A DNA stretch of 64,000 nucleotides from Ochromonas danica. Its lineage: Eukaryota > Sar > Chrysophyceae > Chromulinales > Chromulinaceae. Positions within the stretch are counted from its first letter, which is position 1. Every line of letters begins with the position of its first letter. Location: NCBI GenBank assembly GCA_015146655.1, contig VKHL01000058.1, positions 103,414 through 167,413 on the forward strand, written 5' to 3'. The notes under the pieces are model-generated. The model saw only the letters and a list, made by a program, of their open reading frames with translations. It had not been told where the DNA came from and searched no databases. The position numbers and the translations under genes are program-made. Shown piece by piece: positions 19,423-31,796 of the stretch.

Positions 19423-20928
19423 ATGGCAGCATCTACTTTACAAAACTTCCTAGCCAATCTTGATTTAGATGGTTTAATTAAGAAAGCCAAGTCAGAGCAA
19501 AGCACTGTGTATGTCTTAGCAGGTAAGTGAATTAGTCTACAGTAGTGCTGCTGGGAATCAAACAATCCCTCCCCCACACACTATCTGTCTATCTCTGTCT
19601 GCTATATCCTCCTCCTCCTGCTAACACTGTGTTGTCTGTCTTGTCTCTCTATACTATATAGGTGTCACAGTGGTAGTCACATTGACAGGAATTAACTTTA
19701 TCTTTGGTACCAATCCTATTGGTCGTTCTTTAGAACTTCTCTCTCACTTCTCTAAACAAGAGAAAAGTCGTCAAATCAAAGTTGATGAATGGATTGATAC
19801 TTACAATAATCTTCATGATGATAACAAGGCAGGAGTGGAAGGTCGTAACTCTTCTTACTCTACACTAGTCAATGCTTACTATGAGTTAGCTACCTCTTTC
19901 TATGAGTGGGGATGGGGTCAATCTTTCCATTTCGCTTATCACCTCAAAGGAGAATCTTTCAAACAAGCCATTGCCCGTCATGAGTATTACTTAGCTGGTC
20001 GACTTAATGTGAATTCTGGTGCTAAGGTTTTGGATTGTGGTTGTGGTATTGGTGGACCTATGCGTAATATTGCTAAGTTTACTAATGCTGCTATCACAGG
20101 TGTTACCCTCAGTGAGGTACAGTAGGTCACACTCTTCTCTTTGCAGTTGGTGTTGGTGTTTCTGAGGCTGTTGCGTGTGTGTGTTTGTGTGTTGGAATAG
20201 TTCCAAGTCATTCGTGGCAATGAGCTCAACACCGCTGCTGGTCTCTATCCTCAGAGAGCTCAGTCAGTTCAAGCTGACTTCATGAAGTTACCCTTTGAGG
20301 ATAACTCCTTTGATGGTGTCTATGCCATTGAAGCCACTTGCCATGCACCTCGAAGAGAGGATGTCTATGGTCAGATCTATCGTGTGCTGAAGCCTGGATC
20401 TTATTTCGCTTGTTATGAGTGGTGTTTGACTCCTCAGTATGATGCTAACAATGAGACTCATCGCTTGATCAAGAAGAAGATCGAGGAAGGTGATGGTTTG
20501 CCTGACATGGCCACTCAAGAAGAGTGTGTCAAGGCGTTGACATCAGTTGGTTTCGAATTAGTTGAAGCTCGTGATATGGCTTTGGATGAACGCTTTGGTG
20601 GAGAACCATGGTACATCCATTTGTATCCTTCCAACAATCCTTTCACCTTCCGTTTCCAGATGACTCCTTTTGGTATGGCTTTGACCAGAAACTTTGTTTG
20701 GTTGCTCGAGAAGATTGGGTGAGTGCAACCTGTTGTTGTGTTGACTGACTCTGTCTCTAATGAATGCTTTGTTTTGGTATCTGATTGCCTCGTCACAGTC
20801 TCGCTCCTAGCGGCACCTACAAGATCCAGGAGATGTTGCAACAAGGTGGCTGGGGCTGTGCCCAGGGTGGTCACACTGGGACCTTCACTCCCATGTGGCT
20901 CATGGTGGCGAGAAAGCCATTGAACTAA
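19423..20928 (+). CDS. SMT1: Sterol C-24 methyltransferase (SMT1/ERG6 family)
   Basis: Exons 19423-19522, 19662-20116, 20201-20718 and 20799-20928 give 400 residues. A short N-terminal helix and one membrane segment (VYVLAGVTVVVTLTGINFIF) are followed by the SAM-dependent methyltransferase core: YYELATSFYEWGWGQSFHF (SMT region I), VLDCGCGIGGPMRNIA (SAM site), IEATCHAPRR, YRVLKPGSYFACYEW, and a C-terminal sterol methyltransferase part (FRFQMTPFGMALTRNFVWL, then GGHTGTFTPMWLMVARK). The enzyme transfers a methyl group from S-adenosylmethionine to C24 of cycloartenol or a zymosterol-like sterol at the ER. Length and motifs are normal for the family. The ATG at 19423 is preferred because it gives the usual short N-terminus; the exon boundaries follow GTAAGT, GTACAG and GTGAGT donors. 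Confidence 0.95.
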
Positions 20929-21326
20929 AATGATGCACTAAGAATGATGACAAGGTATTGACTAGTAGGGAGGGAGGTTAACTGTGAGAGAAGATAAGGT
21001 TATTAAATTAGACCTTAACAACTCGTCGTCTCCATGACATAACAATCATGATGACAACATCATCGTCATCATTCCATCATGCACTACTACAAATTTACAC
21101 ATTCTTCTTCTTCTTCATCATCATCATCGCAACGAACAACAACCACACAGAACTTCATGTAGTTCTATGCAATATTCAACCAACCAAATGTTTGGATGGC
21201 TAACTATTGTATGTCCACATTATTTCACATGTTACTATTATCACTTAGACTACTACTATTACCTCATATTAGTACGGGGGTGGAAGAAGAAGAAGAACAA
21301 GCATTACAACAAAGGCAGATTTAAAT
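20929..21326. other. Convergent 3' intergenic region
   Basis: 398 bp between the converging SMT and MBF1 genes. It contains CATCATCGTC-type low-complexity sequence and no convincing gene. Confidence 0.5.
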
Positions 21327-21740
21327 TTACTTGCGAGGCAGATGAGTTCCTAAAGCACGATCCAATTTACTCAAGATTTGACCATTTGGAATAGCTTGAC
21401 CACTTTCATATTGTTGAATAATTTGTGGACGTTCATTAATAGCTTGAGCAAGTTGTGCTTGTGTCATTTTCTTGGCAAGACGAGCTTGTGTGATAGACTT
21501 GGCCAAGTTTTTGTTCACAGTGTCATGTTTGAATTCTTCTGTGGATTCTTCTAATTTACGCATACCAGGTCCACCACCAGAATGTGCACTTTTATTTTCA
21601 GCAGCGCCAATACGACGTTCTGTTGAGACTAAACCGGAAGCTTTGGCTTGTGCTAAGGCACTTGGAGTTGCTAAAGCAGCAGCTGCTTTTTGCTTTTGTG
21701 TTTTAGAGAAAGTGACGGTAGTCCAATCTTGTCCATCCAT
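21327..21740 (-). CDS. MBF1: Multiprotein-bridging factor 1
   Basis: Intronless frame of 137 residues starting MDGQDWTTVTFSK, the usual MBF1 beginning (DW..V.. K). The N-terminal half holds the conserved ARRxG-like region (VSTERRIGAAENKSAH, then GMRKLEE), and the C-terminal half the helix-turn-helix (SITQARLAKKMTQAQLAQAI, NERPQIIQQYESGQAIPN, ILSKLDRALG). In fungi, plants and animals the protein bridges bZIP-type activators and TBP and is a nuclear/cytosolic coactivator, also linked to ribosome collision response. Length is typical. It could in principle work with the bZIP-PAS factor elsewhere in the window, but nothing here shows it. Confidence 0.96.
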   Translation of the reverse strand: MDGQDWTTVTFSKTQKQKAAAALATPSALAQAKASGLVSTERRIGAAENKSAHSGGGPGMRKLEESTEEFKHDTVNKNLAKSITQARLAKKMTQAQLAQAINERPQIIQQYESGQAIPNGQILSKLDRALGTHLPRK

Positions 21741-22201
21741 GGTTGATTAGTTAGAGTGGTTGGTTTAGTTGTGACTAACAAAGGGTACAAGCAGACCAGG
21801 TCTAAAGCAAAGTCAGAAGTGTCCTGCGCTTCCCGCCTCTTGTTTGCCTTCTTCCAGAAAGAAACACCTCGCACAGAGAAGAAACTGTTTATGCAGTTCA
21901 TGTTTAACATGTCCATTACTTCCTTACAAATTGGTGATGTACTTGCCCAGCATCAACATCAACCTCCGACATGGAGATCTCACTTAGTTGACATGTAGAC
22001 TATGTTCAAGACCTTATTGGGCACTATATGAATGAATGTAGGCTATGGGCCGCACTCACTCACAGCTGCCCCACTAATTTCGACTTCAGTAGCTAAGGAT
22101 CAATCAAAGGGTAGTCTGCATAGAAACATGAAGGGGTACATAGAAAAAGTACTGCTGACAGGGGGTAGATATTGTAAATAAGCACTAGCCGTATGTCAAC
22201 A
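21741..22201. other. MBF1 upstream region
   Basis: 461 bp between the MBF1 start and the end of the coiled-coil gene, both on the minus strand. No supportable gene. TGTAGACTATG at about 21994 is a partial match to the dispersed intron repeat. Confidence 0.45.
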
Positions 22202-22932
22202 CTAAGTTATGTCCATCTTCGAATCAGTGTCAGCAGCAGAAAGAGAAGGTCTTTCTTCTATCTTAGATAGCCGTGACTTAGCCAGCATGGTGAGTCGATT
22301 AGCATGACCAGAAGCTATGCAGAGGTGTTTCGCCTCTAGAGACTTCTTCTCTTCTGTTTTGCAAAGACATGAAGAGTGTCACCAAAGTGTGTGTAGACGT
22401 GGTGAGTGCATCTCACTTACCATTCACTGAGATCAGTTGAAGATGAGATGAGTATTGCTTTTGCTTCTCATCAGCAATCTGAATCTCTAATAAATGTCTC
22501 TTCTCCATAACAGAAGCATATGTCTAATATGTCACAAAACCACACACCAGCCAACAGCCAGCAATAACAATAGCAAATAGCAACAGTAATAGTAATAGTA
22601 ATAGTAATAGTAATAGTAATAGTAATAGTAATAGCAACAGTAATAGTAATAGTAATAGTAATAGTAATAGCAACAGTAATAGTAATAGTAATAGGAACAA
22701 CATTAGCACACAGCCAAGTAGTAGTGGATGAAATAGCACTGACCATTCTTTCAGCAAACAGTTGCTTTTCTAATGCAACAGCTTGTTCTTCAGCATATTG
22801 AATATCCTTCTCAAGCCTTTGAATGACAGGAACCTTTTGATCAATCTCTTGTCTTAAATGATCTATTTCATACTGTGTTTCATGAAGATTACTATACAGG
22901 GCTTGAGGTGAAGTCTCTCGATTGTCTCCCAT
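22202..22932 (-). CDS. Small coiled-coil protein of unknown function
   Basis: Exons 22744-22932, 22421-22523 and 22202-22353 join in frame to 147 residues starting MGDNRETSPQ. Residues about 12-65 and 66-105 have heptad-like spacing of Leu, Ile and Val with many Glu, Gln and Lys (YEIDHLRQEIDQKVPVIQRL, then EKDIQYAEEQAVALEKQLFA), so a parallel coiled coil is likely. The tail (HLCIASGHANRLTMLAKSRL, then PSLSAADTDSK) is Ser-rich. No signal peptide, membrane segment or catalytic motif is visible. It may be a kinetochore, centrosome or tethering component, but no family is recognised. It shares a 715 bp divergent upstream region with GAPDH. Confidence 0.75.
22573..22700 (-). repeat. (AGTAAT)n hexanucleotide repeat in intron 1 of the coiled-coil gene
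   Basis: About twenty AGTAAT units with AGCAAC interruptions spaced regularly, so blocks of the array were duplicated. Repetitive frames reading Ile-Thr or Leu across it are not proteins. Confidence 0.95.
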
Positions 22933-23647
22933 GATATGATATGATATATGATATGATGATAGAGTGACTATCAAGAGGAAGGAGAGAGATTGATTGTGAC
23001 CAACAGAGTCTACTGTGAGAGATCATTGACATGATAGCAACAGAGTATCCATTTTTCAGTTCTTAAAACTGAAAAGAAGTCAGTTAGAAGACCTTGTGAC
23101 TTTACTTTTCAGTTTGGGACATGAATCCCAAAATCAAATCCAGCTGTCCAAGTAGCCATGCAGGCGTGATGTCAAGGACTATCATTCCATATCGCACTTG
23201 CACGATATTCGATGTTCTTGTTCTGACTCATTTCCGGACCAGCAGCGGCAAAAGTTGACCCATGACGTCATTGAACTTCACACGTCATTGTCCGCGGTCT
23301 GGTGACCTTTCATTCTTCATCACACTCCTTCCCAGCACAATAAAAGGGAGCTTAATGAGGAGGTGTCACGGTATGTCACCCCTTCTTTCATCCCAGGAAT
23401 CATCATATCGCTGACACTTTCCATACGTCAGCAACCCCACCTCTTTCTTAAAAACTCGTTTTTGTGGTGTTAAACAGTCCAAAGTGAAGTTAAAATGGAC
23501 TTATTGCAGCTGACGCGACCTAAGTGAAGCAAAGTTAGCTCTACCTTCAAGATCCAGTCGTCGCTCTGGTCGACCTTCTGATAGTTTCCACAATTGATCT
23601 GATCTAGAACTATAGATTCTCCTCATAATTAATTGACCAAACAGAAG
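22933..23647. other. Divergent promoter region of the coiled-coil gene and GAPDH
   Basis: 715 bp without a gene. The GAPDH-proximal half contains the TGACGT-type element cluster at 23263-23516 and an AATAAAAGGG box at about 23339 that could be a TATA-like element. A GAAAAGTAAAGTC-like polypurine tract near 23060-23110 is seen on the left. Confidence 0.6.
23263..23516 (+). promoter_or_regulatory. Cluster of TGACGT / ACGTCA / TGACGC elements upstream of plastid GAPDH
   Basis: Four sites within 254 bp: palindrome TGACGTCA at 23263-23270, ACGTCA at 23282-23287, ACGTCA at 23425-23430 and TGACGC at 23511-23516, the last 132 bp before the ATG. In the diatom Phaeodactylum these three words are the CO2/cAMP-responsive elements CCRE1, CCRE2 and CCRE3 of carbonic anhydrase promoters, bound by a bZIP factor; the words are also the general ATF/CREB and aureochrome core. 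Function here is inferred from the words and from the photosynthetic role of the downstream gene. Confidence 0.55.
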
Positions 23648-24840
<1,193 letters not shown>

Positions 24841-25342
24841 ATATCCCGCAAAATATCGTGTCAATCTCACCACAAGCTTGCGGTGAAAGACACATCGTGT
24901 TAGATGATTTCTATGACGTCTTTTTAGGAAGACGAAATAAGATCACCTTGAACTGCAATAGAATAATTAATCGGTTAACTTCTGCAATTAGTTACCATGA
25001 ACTACCACTTTACATAACAATGTCTTCTCTTTCATCGTTATTTGGTTCAGCACAACAGTGTAAAGTGCCGCAATGAAGGTGTGTTTTAAGGGTGTCTTCT
25101 TCTGATTGTTTGGCAAAGCAGAGTGTAGGGTTAGGTTAGCACAACAAGAGAAGGTCAGAGGTGGTGCGCCAAGAGGAGCAATCATCTCTCATCATCTCTC
25201 TCAACGATCCAATCAAACCCCACGCAATAGTACTCTAGCTGTGTTGTGTTTCGTGTTGTGCACACAGAGAGTGTTTGATAGTGTGTTTGTGTGTTTGTTT
25301 GGTGCAGAGCTTCGCTTGCTTCGGTAATCATTTTCCAGAACA
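24841..25342. other. GAPDH 3' region and UBA1 upstream region
   Basis: 502 bp without a supportable gene. One further TGACGTC word lies at 24914-24920. A GTGTTTGT-rich stretch precedes the UBA1 start. Confidence 0.5.
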
Positions 25343-28300
25343 ATGACAACAACTAGTACTACTACGACTACTACCCACACCAATGAGATTGATGAGTCTC
25401 TCTACTCTCGTCAACTCTATGTCATGGGACATGAAGCACAGAAGCGTATGGCATCATCTTCTGTCCTCCTAGTAGGTTTGAATGGATTAGGTGTTGAAGT
25501 GGCCAAAAATATTATCTTAGCTGGTGTGAAAAGTGTCACATTATTAGATGATGAGAAAGCAATCTGGGAAGATCTCTCAGCTCAATTTTATCTAGATGAG
25601 AGTAGTCTAGGTCATGCAAGAGGTGAAATTTCTCTTCCTAAGTTGGCTGAACTCAATCCCTATGTCCATGTCACTTGTGTTAGAGGGAATATCCTGGATA
25701 TACTTCAAGGAGGACAGTATACGGTGGTTGTCTTAATTAATCAAAACTTTACTATTCAATCTCAAGTTGGAGATTATTGTCATTCTCATGATATTGCCTT
25801 TATTGCTGGAGCAAGTCATGGTGTGTGTGGACAAATCTTTTGTGACTTTGGTAATGACTTCATCATTCATGATCCTGATGGTGAACCTGCTGCATCTTCT
25901 ATTATTGCTGGAATTACACGTGATCAAAATGCTTTAGTCACTGTTTTGGAAGAAACACGTCATAATCTTAATACTGGAGATGTTGTAAAGATTACTGGTG
26001 TGAGTGGTATGACTGAGATTAACGATCAACTCTATACCATCACTGTGAAAGATCCCTTTTCCTTTGAACTTAATCATGATTCACGTAGCTATGGTGCTTA
26101 TGAGCGTGGTGGTTATGTTCAAATGATTAAACAACCCACTCATATGTCATTTCAATCAATCTCACAAAGTTTTGTACAACCTGGTATGTTTTGTTGTGAT
26201 GTTGTCAAGTATGATCGTGCTGCTGTCTTACATCTTGCATTCCGTGCTTTGCATGGATTCGTTGAGAAACATGGAATATTACCTCGTCCTGGAAATACTG
26301 ACGATGCTCAAGAGGTAGTGGATCTTGTTCAACATTTCAATGAGACTGTCTTACAACTATCACCTGAGTTCCTCTCTGCTAATGAAGAAGTCATTCGTAA
26401 TTTTGCGAAGACTTCTCGTGGTCAACTATCTCCAATTTGTGCTTTCTTGGGTGGAGCCTTGGGACAAGAAGTGCTGAAGGCATGCTCAGGCAAGTTCACT
26501 CCTATCAACCAGTGGTTCTATTATGACTGCTTGGAGGCTTTGCCTAAGCCATCCCTGCCAGTTGAGGAAGTTCAACCTATTGGCAGTAGATATGATGGGC
26601 AACTGATCGTTTTCGGTCATAGTATTCAGAAAGCCCTCGCTAATTTGCGTCTCTTTCTTGTTGGTGCTGGTGCCATTGGATGTGAGATGCTCAAGAACTG
26701 GGCTATGATGGGAGTCGGTACTGGAGAGCAAGGCCTGGTACAGGTCACTGATATGGACCAAATTGAAAAGAGCAATCTCTCAAGGCAGTTTCTTTTCCGC
26801 AATACTGATATCCTCAAACTCAAAGCCACCACTGCTGTTGAAGCTGTGAAGAGGATGAATCCATCTTTTCAGGCTCGTGCTTATGAGCATAAAGTAGCTA
26901 ACGAAACAGAGCACATCTTCAACGATGACTTCTTTGAAGCTCTTGATATGGTATGCACAGCGTTGGATAATGTCGAAGCTCGTCTCTATCTAGATCAGAA
27001 ATGTGTTTTCTATCGCAAACCAATGTTGGAAAGTGGTACTCTAGGTACTAAGGGACATACACAGATCATTTCACCAGGTCAAACAGAAAACTATGGTGCC
27101 ACTCGTGATCCTCCTGAGAAAACCATCCCAGTTTGTACTTTAAAACACTTTCCTAATCTCATTGAACATACTTTGCAATGGGCAAGAGAGTGGTTTGAAG
27201 AAGTGTATAAGCAAGGTCCTGATGAAGCCAATGGATACCTCAACGATGAATCCTTCCTTAATCAGCTAGCTGCACAACCTAATCTCAAGATGGATACCTT
27301 GAAGCGTATTGAGTCGTTGTTAGTGAGTCGGAAAGCTGTCATTATTGATGATTGCATTGTTTGGGCAAGGGAAGCATTTGAAGATCTTTTCTCCAATCGT
27401 ATCAAACAGTTATTGCATAACTTTCCTTTGGACCGTTTAACCTCTTCAGGGACGCCATTCTGGTCTGGAGCTAAGAAGCCTCCAACTCCTTTGCTCTTTG
27501 ATGCTAGTGATCCCTCACATTTGGATTTTATTGAAGCTGTAGCAAATCTTCGTGCAGATGTATTTCGGTTGCCTCATTGCGAAGATCGATCTTATCTTGC
27601 TGAGGTAGCACGTCGAACCACCGTGGCTCCATTCCAACCAGCTGATGGAGTGAAGATTGCGGCTACTGATGAAGAAGCCAAAGCAGATAGCGAAGGACAG
27701 CGACAGGCAAGTTCTGTTACAGATTTGGATTCTGCTTGTGACAATATTGTCAGGTAAACAGCCTCTCTTGCCAGTAATGCATAGTCTGTGAAGTGACCAT
27801 CATTTTGGTTTTGTGCTGTTGGTTCATAGAAAGCTGCCTCAGCGCGATAGTTTGAGAGGTTTCACGCTCTCTGCAATGGACTTTGACAAAGATGTTGATG
27901 CCCACATGCGTGTTGTCGCTGCTGTGGGCAATTTGCGAGCACGTAACTATCGCATTCCAGAGGCAGACTTACATACATCACGAGGTATTGCTGGCAAGAT
28001 CACTCCTGCAATTTCGACCAGTACTGCGTTAGTCACTGGTGCTATTTGCATGGAGATTTATAAACTCCTTCAGAAGAAGGAGGTTGAGGTGCTAGCCAAC
28101 AGCTTTATTAATCTCGCCCTTCCGCTTTTCACTTCCATGCAGCCTGAGCCTCCCAAGACCACCAAATCAATTGTGAAGGGCAAAGAATGGTGTTGGACTC
28201 AATGGGATTGCATCGATATCAAGGAGGAGCTCACAGTAAGTCAGTTGATGGACTTTCTGTCTGATAGCTACGGTCTCGAGCTCTGCATGTTGAGCTCTGG

Positions 28301-28585
28301 TGTGACTATTCTATTTTCCGATTTTATGGATCGCAAGAAAACTGCTGAACGAAAGAATATGAACTTGAAGACCTTGTTTGAAACAGTCACAAAGAAGGTG
28401 AGCATCTCATGACTTCTATCCCAGTGCTTTCTATGCATTATAAGCTCATGTGTTTGTGTTATTATGACTATGTGGTGTAACAGCAAGTACATCCTGGTCA
28501 GCGTTATTTAATCTTCGAGCTCATTGTAAACGACCTGGATAGTGGCGATGAAGTGGAAGTGCCTTACCTGCGCTATCGACTTTAA
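25343..28585 (+). CDS. UBA1: Ubiquitin-activating enzyme E1
   Basis: Three exons, 25343-27753, 27830-28397 and 28484-28585, give 1026 residues, the normal E1 length. After a Thr-rich start the inactive adenylation half is seen (YSRQLYVMGHEAQKRM, VLLVGLNGLGVEVAKNI), then the first catalytic Cys half-domain, the active adenylation domain (FLVGAGAIGCEMLKNWAMMG, then DMDQIEKSNLSRQFLFR), and the catalytic block KTIPVCTLKHFPN with Cys598. The C-terminal ubiquitin-fold domain ends in YLRYRL. It activates ubiquitin with ATP and passes it to E2 enzymes in cytosol and nucleus. Alternatives such as UBA6 or SUMO E1 are less likely, because both halves are in one chain and the Cys block is UBA1-like. Frame joins: split AGA codon at intron 1, phase 0 at intron 2. 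Confidence 0.97.
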
Positions 28586-28851
28586 TATGGTGATGGCTGT
28601 TTGTTAGTTGATTGCTGGATGTGGTGGATGGTCGTTCTTTTTATGATCATCCTTGTTGTAATTCCCAAGCAAGGGCTTCAATGTTGCAATTCTCTGGTTG
28701 ACTACCAATTCCTCAATAAGAATAGACCCAGCAGGCTTCCACACCACCAACGACCTTCTGAGATTGGAATTGAAGATAAGATAGCTACACTCGATATTCT
28801 TCAAGTATTAACTCCACCATAAACAATACAATGATGAATGCAATTTCAATG

Positions 28852-29088
28852 TCATTGAAAGAGAACAATAGCCAATGTACTGTAATAGTTCTTGATTAGC
28901 TGATCTTTCTGGAGGAGAACTCTTCTCTTTCTAACTGGCAGTCTAATCCACAACAAGAGAAAGAAGTACAGTACCTCCCAAAGAATCCACGGCTTCTGCT
29001 TTACCTGTAGATCATTAAGATATTTTACATCTTTACAAAGGAAAGGATGTTCTTTATATTTATTGTACATTTGTTGAACAGCAAACAT
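28852..29088 (-). CDS. Possible very small two-exon gene (hypothetical)
   Basis: A frame starting at 29088 (MFAVQQMYNKYKEHPFLCKD) has a good donor (CAG|GTAAAG) at 29004. Joined to an acceptor at 28909 it would end at 28852 and give 46 residues; joined to the acceptor near 28935 it would give 40 residues. The first codon overlaps the 5' end of the 5S rRNA gene on the other strand. No family is recognised and no longer continuation was found. It is kept only because the first exon reads like protein. Confidence 0.2.
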   Translation of the reverse strand: MFAVQQMYNKYKEHPFLCKDVKYLNDLQVKQKPWILWEVLYFFLLLWIRLPVRKRRVLLQKDQLIKNYYSTLAIVLFQ

Positions 29089-29204
29089 GATCGTTCATAC
29101 TAGCACTACTGCACCCTAACCCGTCAGATCTAGGAAGTTAAGCGTGCTCAGGCGAGGCCAGTAGTACGGTGGGTGACCACGTGCGAAGCCCTCGTGACGA
29201 TCGT
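29087..29204 (+). rRNA. 5S ribosomal RNA
   Basis: A 118 nt sequence with the universal 5S landmarks: GATCGTTCATAC..AGCAC at the 5' end, CCCGTCAGATCT loop region, the internal control region AGTTAAGCGTGCT, GGCGAGGCCAGTAGTAC, GGTGGGTGACCACGTG, and a 3' end whose ACGATC pairs with the 5' GATCGT as helix I. A TTTT run directly behind it fits RNA polymerase III termination. Single copy in this window, not next to other rRNA genes. Ends are approximate within 1-2 nt. Confidence 0.93.
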
Positions 29205-29260
29205 TTTGATTTGTTTATCAATCATTCGATTGTTATTGCTTTTGCTCAATAAATCCGGAA

Positions 29261-30334
29261 ATGACGATGGTGGGAGTATTGTTTACAGTGGAAGCTCTTT
29301 CTACTCTATCTGTTATGGGTATTCTCTTGAGCTTCTGGATCTTCCGTCGTACAGGTAGTTTGGATCTTTTCTTCGGTTTAGTCTACTTTTCTTCTTTACC
29401 TCTCCTACAAGCTATCCAGTTCCACTACCTCGCACCTGAACTACCTCAACCTTCACCTTCTTCCTGTACTGCCAATGTCATCCAAGATCATCATCATCAT
29501 CTATCACCTTGTGATACTCATATGAACAAGTTCTTTACCTTGTTGACCTTCTTACATCTTTGTTTTCAACCTTATTTCTGTCATCTTATTAATGCTGCAC
29601 TTACTAGGAATTGTCAGATCAAAGGTAATGACGCTACCCACCTCCTTCCTCCTCCACCTCTTCCTCTCTAATGGATGATGACCGTCGTCACTCTAATAGA
29701 TCGATATGTGGTGATCAAACGTCTTTGTTTTCTGGGTGGCCTATTACTATTTGCTCGTTACTATCTAGCATTCTTGCCATCTTTCCACACCCATGACAGT
29801 CGTTCATTATCTGCTTCAGTAGAATGGTTACGTGGACCCAAGCTATGCACTTTCAAAACACGTTCCATGTTTCATCTGGGATGGTCAGTGCCACTGGCTG
29901 ACCCTTCCTACCTCGTCCCAGGCATCTCTCTTCATGCTTTCCTTCTCTTCGCTCCTTTTATCATTATGATCGAGCAAAGAGGCATGCTAGTACAAGGGTT
30001 GTTATTGTTTGCAACGGGTCCATTTGCTGCGATGATGTTGTCAGACAATCTCATGGAACAAGCTGCTCTGTGGGGAGCTTTCTCTATGCTTCAAATCCTA
30101 TTCTTGCTTATCATTGTTCGAGAATGTCTTCTTGTTAATCAACATGCTGGTAATCTCTCTATTTTCCGAGAGAGTATGAGCATGGAGGATGTAGTGGATA
30201 TTGGAGAGGATGAGGAGGGTAACGAGGTGGTAATGTGCAGGTATCTCATTGACTGTCCCTATTGTGCTCAAGAGACTCTTAGACGAAGAGAGCTTCTTCT
30301 TAGTCAAGCAGAGAAGATGGAGAAAGAAGACTAA
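29261..30334 (+). CDS. Seven-helix membrane protein of unknown function
   Basis: Exons 29261-29624 and 29700-30334, joined through a split GAT codon, give 332 residues. Hydrophobic segments occur at about residues 8-26, 35-52, 88-112, 128-145, 180-200, 207-222 and 228-246, so about seven membrane helices. Between helices 2 and 3 is a Pro- and His-rich loop; between 4 and 5 lies GPKLCTFKTRSMFHLGWSVP, then LADPSYLVPGISLHAF. The C-terminal tail is cytosol-like and acidic with a CPYC pair (DCPYCAQETLRRRELL). The conserved-looking 'GPKLCT..HL.W.VPLADP' pattern recalls a Pfam family of unknown function (DUF5765-like); this is memory, not search. Substrate and location unknown. Confidence 0.75.
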
Positions 30335-30625
30335 CAGGGCCAGGGTAGGGTAGCTTTACTGTTGGGTGGTGTTTTCATTGTTTCCAATTTCATGACGTCA
30401 TGTTTTTCATATGATTTCCCGACTTTGAGGTAGAACATTCCTGATAGTAGTCTAGTAGATACTGTAGACTATAAGAGAAATGTCTATTGAGATATGAAAT
30501 GATTTCATTTACAGTCAGCAGTAGAGAGTGAGTGAGAGCTACTGTGAGTGAGAGCAGTTAATGCTAGTACTGTATATGGGATGCTGAGAAACAAGCAAAT
30601 AGTAACCCACAGCTAAAGGAAGAGG
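30335..30625. other. Convergent intergenic region
   Basis: 291 bp with a TGACGTCA palindrome at 30393-30400 and the motif TAGTAGTCTAGTAG near 30446. No gene is seen. Confidence 0.5.
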
Positions 30626-31627
30626 TTAGAAGAAGCCTTTCCTCAAGAAGCCTCCATCCACAGCAATGATCTGTCCTGTGATATAGGAGGCTGTGTCCAT
30701 GCAAAGGAATGCTGCGAGTCCACTGACTTCATTGGGTGTTCCAATACGACCTAAAGGAGTTCGCTCATGAATAAGTTGTAAAGCCTCAGGATCTTCTAAG
30801 ACAGCTTGTACAAGTGGAGTGTCAATATACCAAGGAGCAATGGTATTCACACGAATATTGTGTTGTGCCCATTCACAGGCAAGATTGTAAGTCATTTGAG
30901 CAATGGCAGCCTTAGTCATTGCATAGATGACTCCACTACGAATAGCAGTCTGACATCCTCCTGCAACAGAACCAATATTGATAACAGCAGCACCTACTCG
31001 TCCTTTCCTCAATTGATCGTAAAAGCATTGAGTGAGAAGGAAAGATGATTTGAGATTAGTATGCATGATACGATCATATTCATCTTCACTATATTCAATA
31101 GCACGTTTACGAATATTTGTACCAACATTATTAATAAGCCCATCAATAGGATGACTTGACCAATGATGATGAACAGCATCGACAAGACTGTGTCGACCAT
31201 CTTCTGTGCTGACATCCGCTACACAGCCTTGCACATCATAACCAAGGGCTTTCCATCCAGTTAGACATTCAGTTAACTTCTCTTCATTGCGAGCACAAGT
31301 AAAGACTGAAGCACCTAATGCTGCTACTTCTTCTACAATGGCTCTGCCAATACCCAAAGTACCCCCTGTGACGATTATTCTCTTGCCATGAAGAGACCAT
31401 CTATTATTATTACCAGGTGATAACTGCTGTGTGGCCTTGGTTTCACCTTGTAGAGAAATTGGTGTGGCTGTGGTAGCACTTATTTCATCATCCTTTTTGA
31501 TAGTTTTGCTATTGTCTGTACGAAGAGTTGATAAAAGAAGTTTGGCTGATATAGACTCTCCTTCTGTCAATAAGAGCAGTACTAGCATACTCTGCAATAA
31601 GAGTATGAAGACATTCATGAACACCAT
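30626..31627 (-). CDS. Short-chain dehydrogenase/reductase, tropinone-reductase-like
   Basis: An uninterrupted frame; from the Met at 31627 it gives 333 residues. That start is preferred because it begins a signal-anchor segment ([20 protein letters not shown]); Met codons at 31705, 31708 and 31741 are alternatives, the last lying across a G8 tract. The SDR core is complete: TGGTLGIG (cofactor loop), NNVG, catalytic Ser in [15 protein letters not shown] with the Tyr-x3-Lys pair, and [16 protein letters not shown]. The pattern [14 protein letters not shown] is typical of plant tropinone-reductase-like enzymes, which reduce carbonyl groups with NADPH; the true substrate is unknown. The N-terminus suggests ER or plastid membrane location. 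Confidence 0.9.
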   Translation of the reverse strand: MVFMNVFILLLQSMLVLLLLTEGESISAKLLLSTLRTDNSKTIKKDDEISATTATPISLQGETKATQQLSPGNNNRWSLHGKRIIVTGGTLGIGRAIVEEVAALGASVFTCARNEEKLTECLTGWKALGYDVQGCVADVSTEDGRHSLVDAVHHHWSSHPIDGLINNVGTNIRKRAIEYSEDEYDRIMHTNLKSSFLLTQCFYDQLRKGRVGAAVINIGSVAGGCQTAIRSGVIYAMTKAAIAQMTYNLACEWAQHNIRVNTIAPWYIDTPLVQAVLEDPEALQLIHERTPLGRIGTPNEVSGLAAFLCMDTASYITGQIIAVDGGFLRKGFF

Positions 31628-31774
31628 GTCAAAGTTGTTGGATTCGGATTTGATGTTGATGTTGGTTTTGTTTTGATCCTTTTGTTGTTCACACCAGAGA
31701 TTCATCATTTTCTGGGGGGGGTGTTCCGACCAAAAATCCATAAAATGGCTTCTCTTTGTTTTGGCGTATCAAAA

Positions 31775-31796
31775 AACGAATTTTCGAATATTCGTT
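31775..31796. promoter_or_regulatory. Inverted repeat in the SDR / PGAM divergent region
   Basis: AACGAAT at 31775-31781 is matched by ATTCGTT at 31790-31796, with CGAATATTCG as an inner perfect palindrome at 31785-31794. It lies between two divergent starts and could be a factor binding site. Confidence 0.35.

Noticed and set aside
22471-22757. Ile-Thr and poly-Leu frames on the minus strand
   Set aside because: They read the (AGTAAT)n intron repeat.
28601-28822. 73-residue plus-strand frame after UBA1
   Set aside because: It is probably the UBA1 3' untranslated region; Trp/Val-rich and without features.
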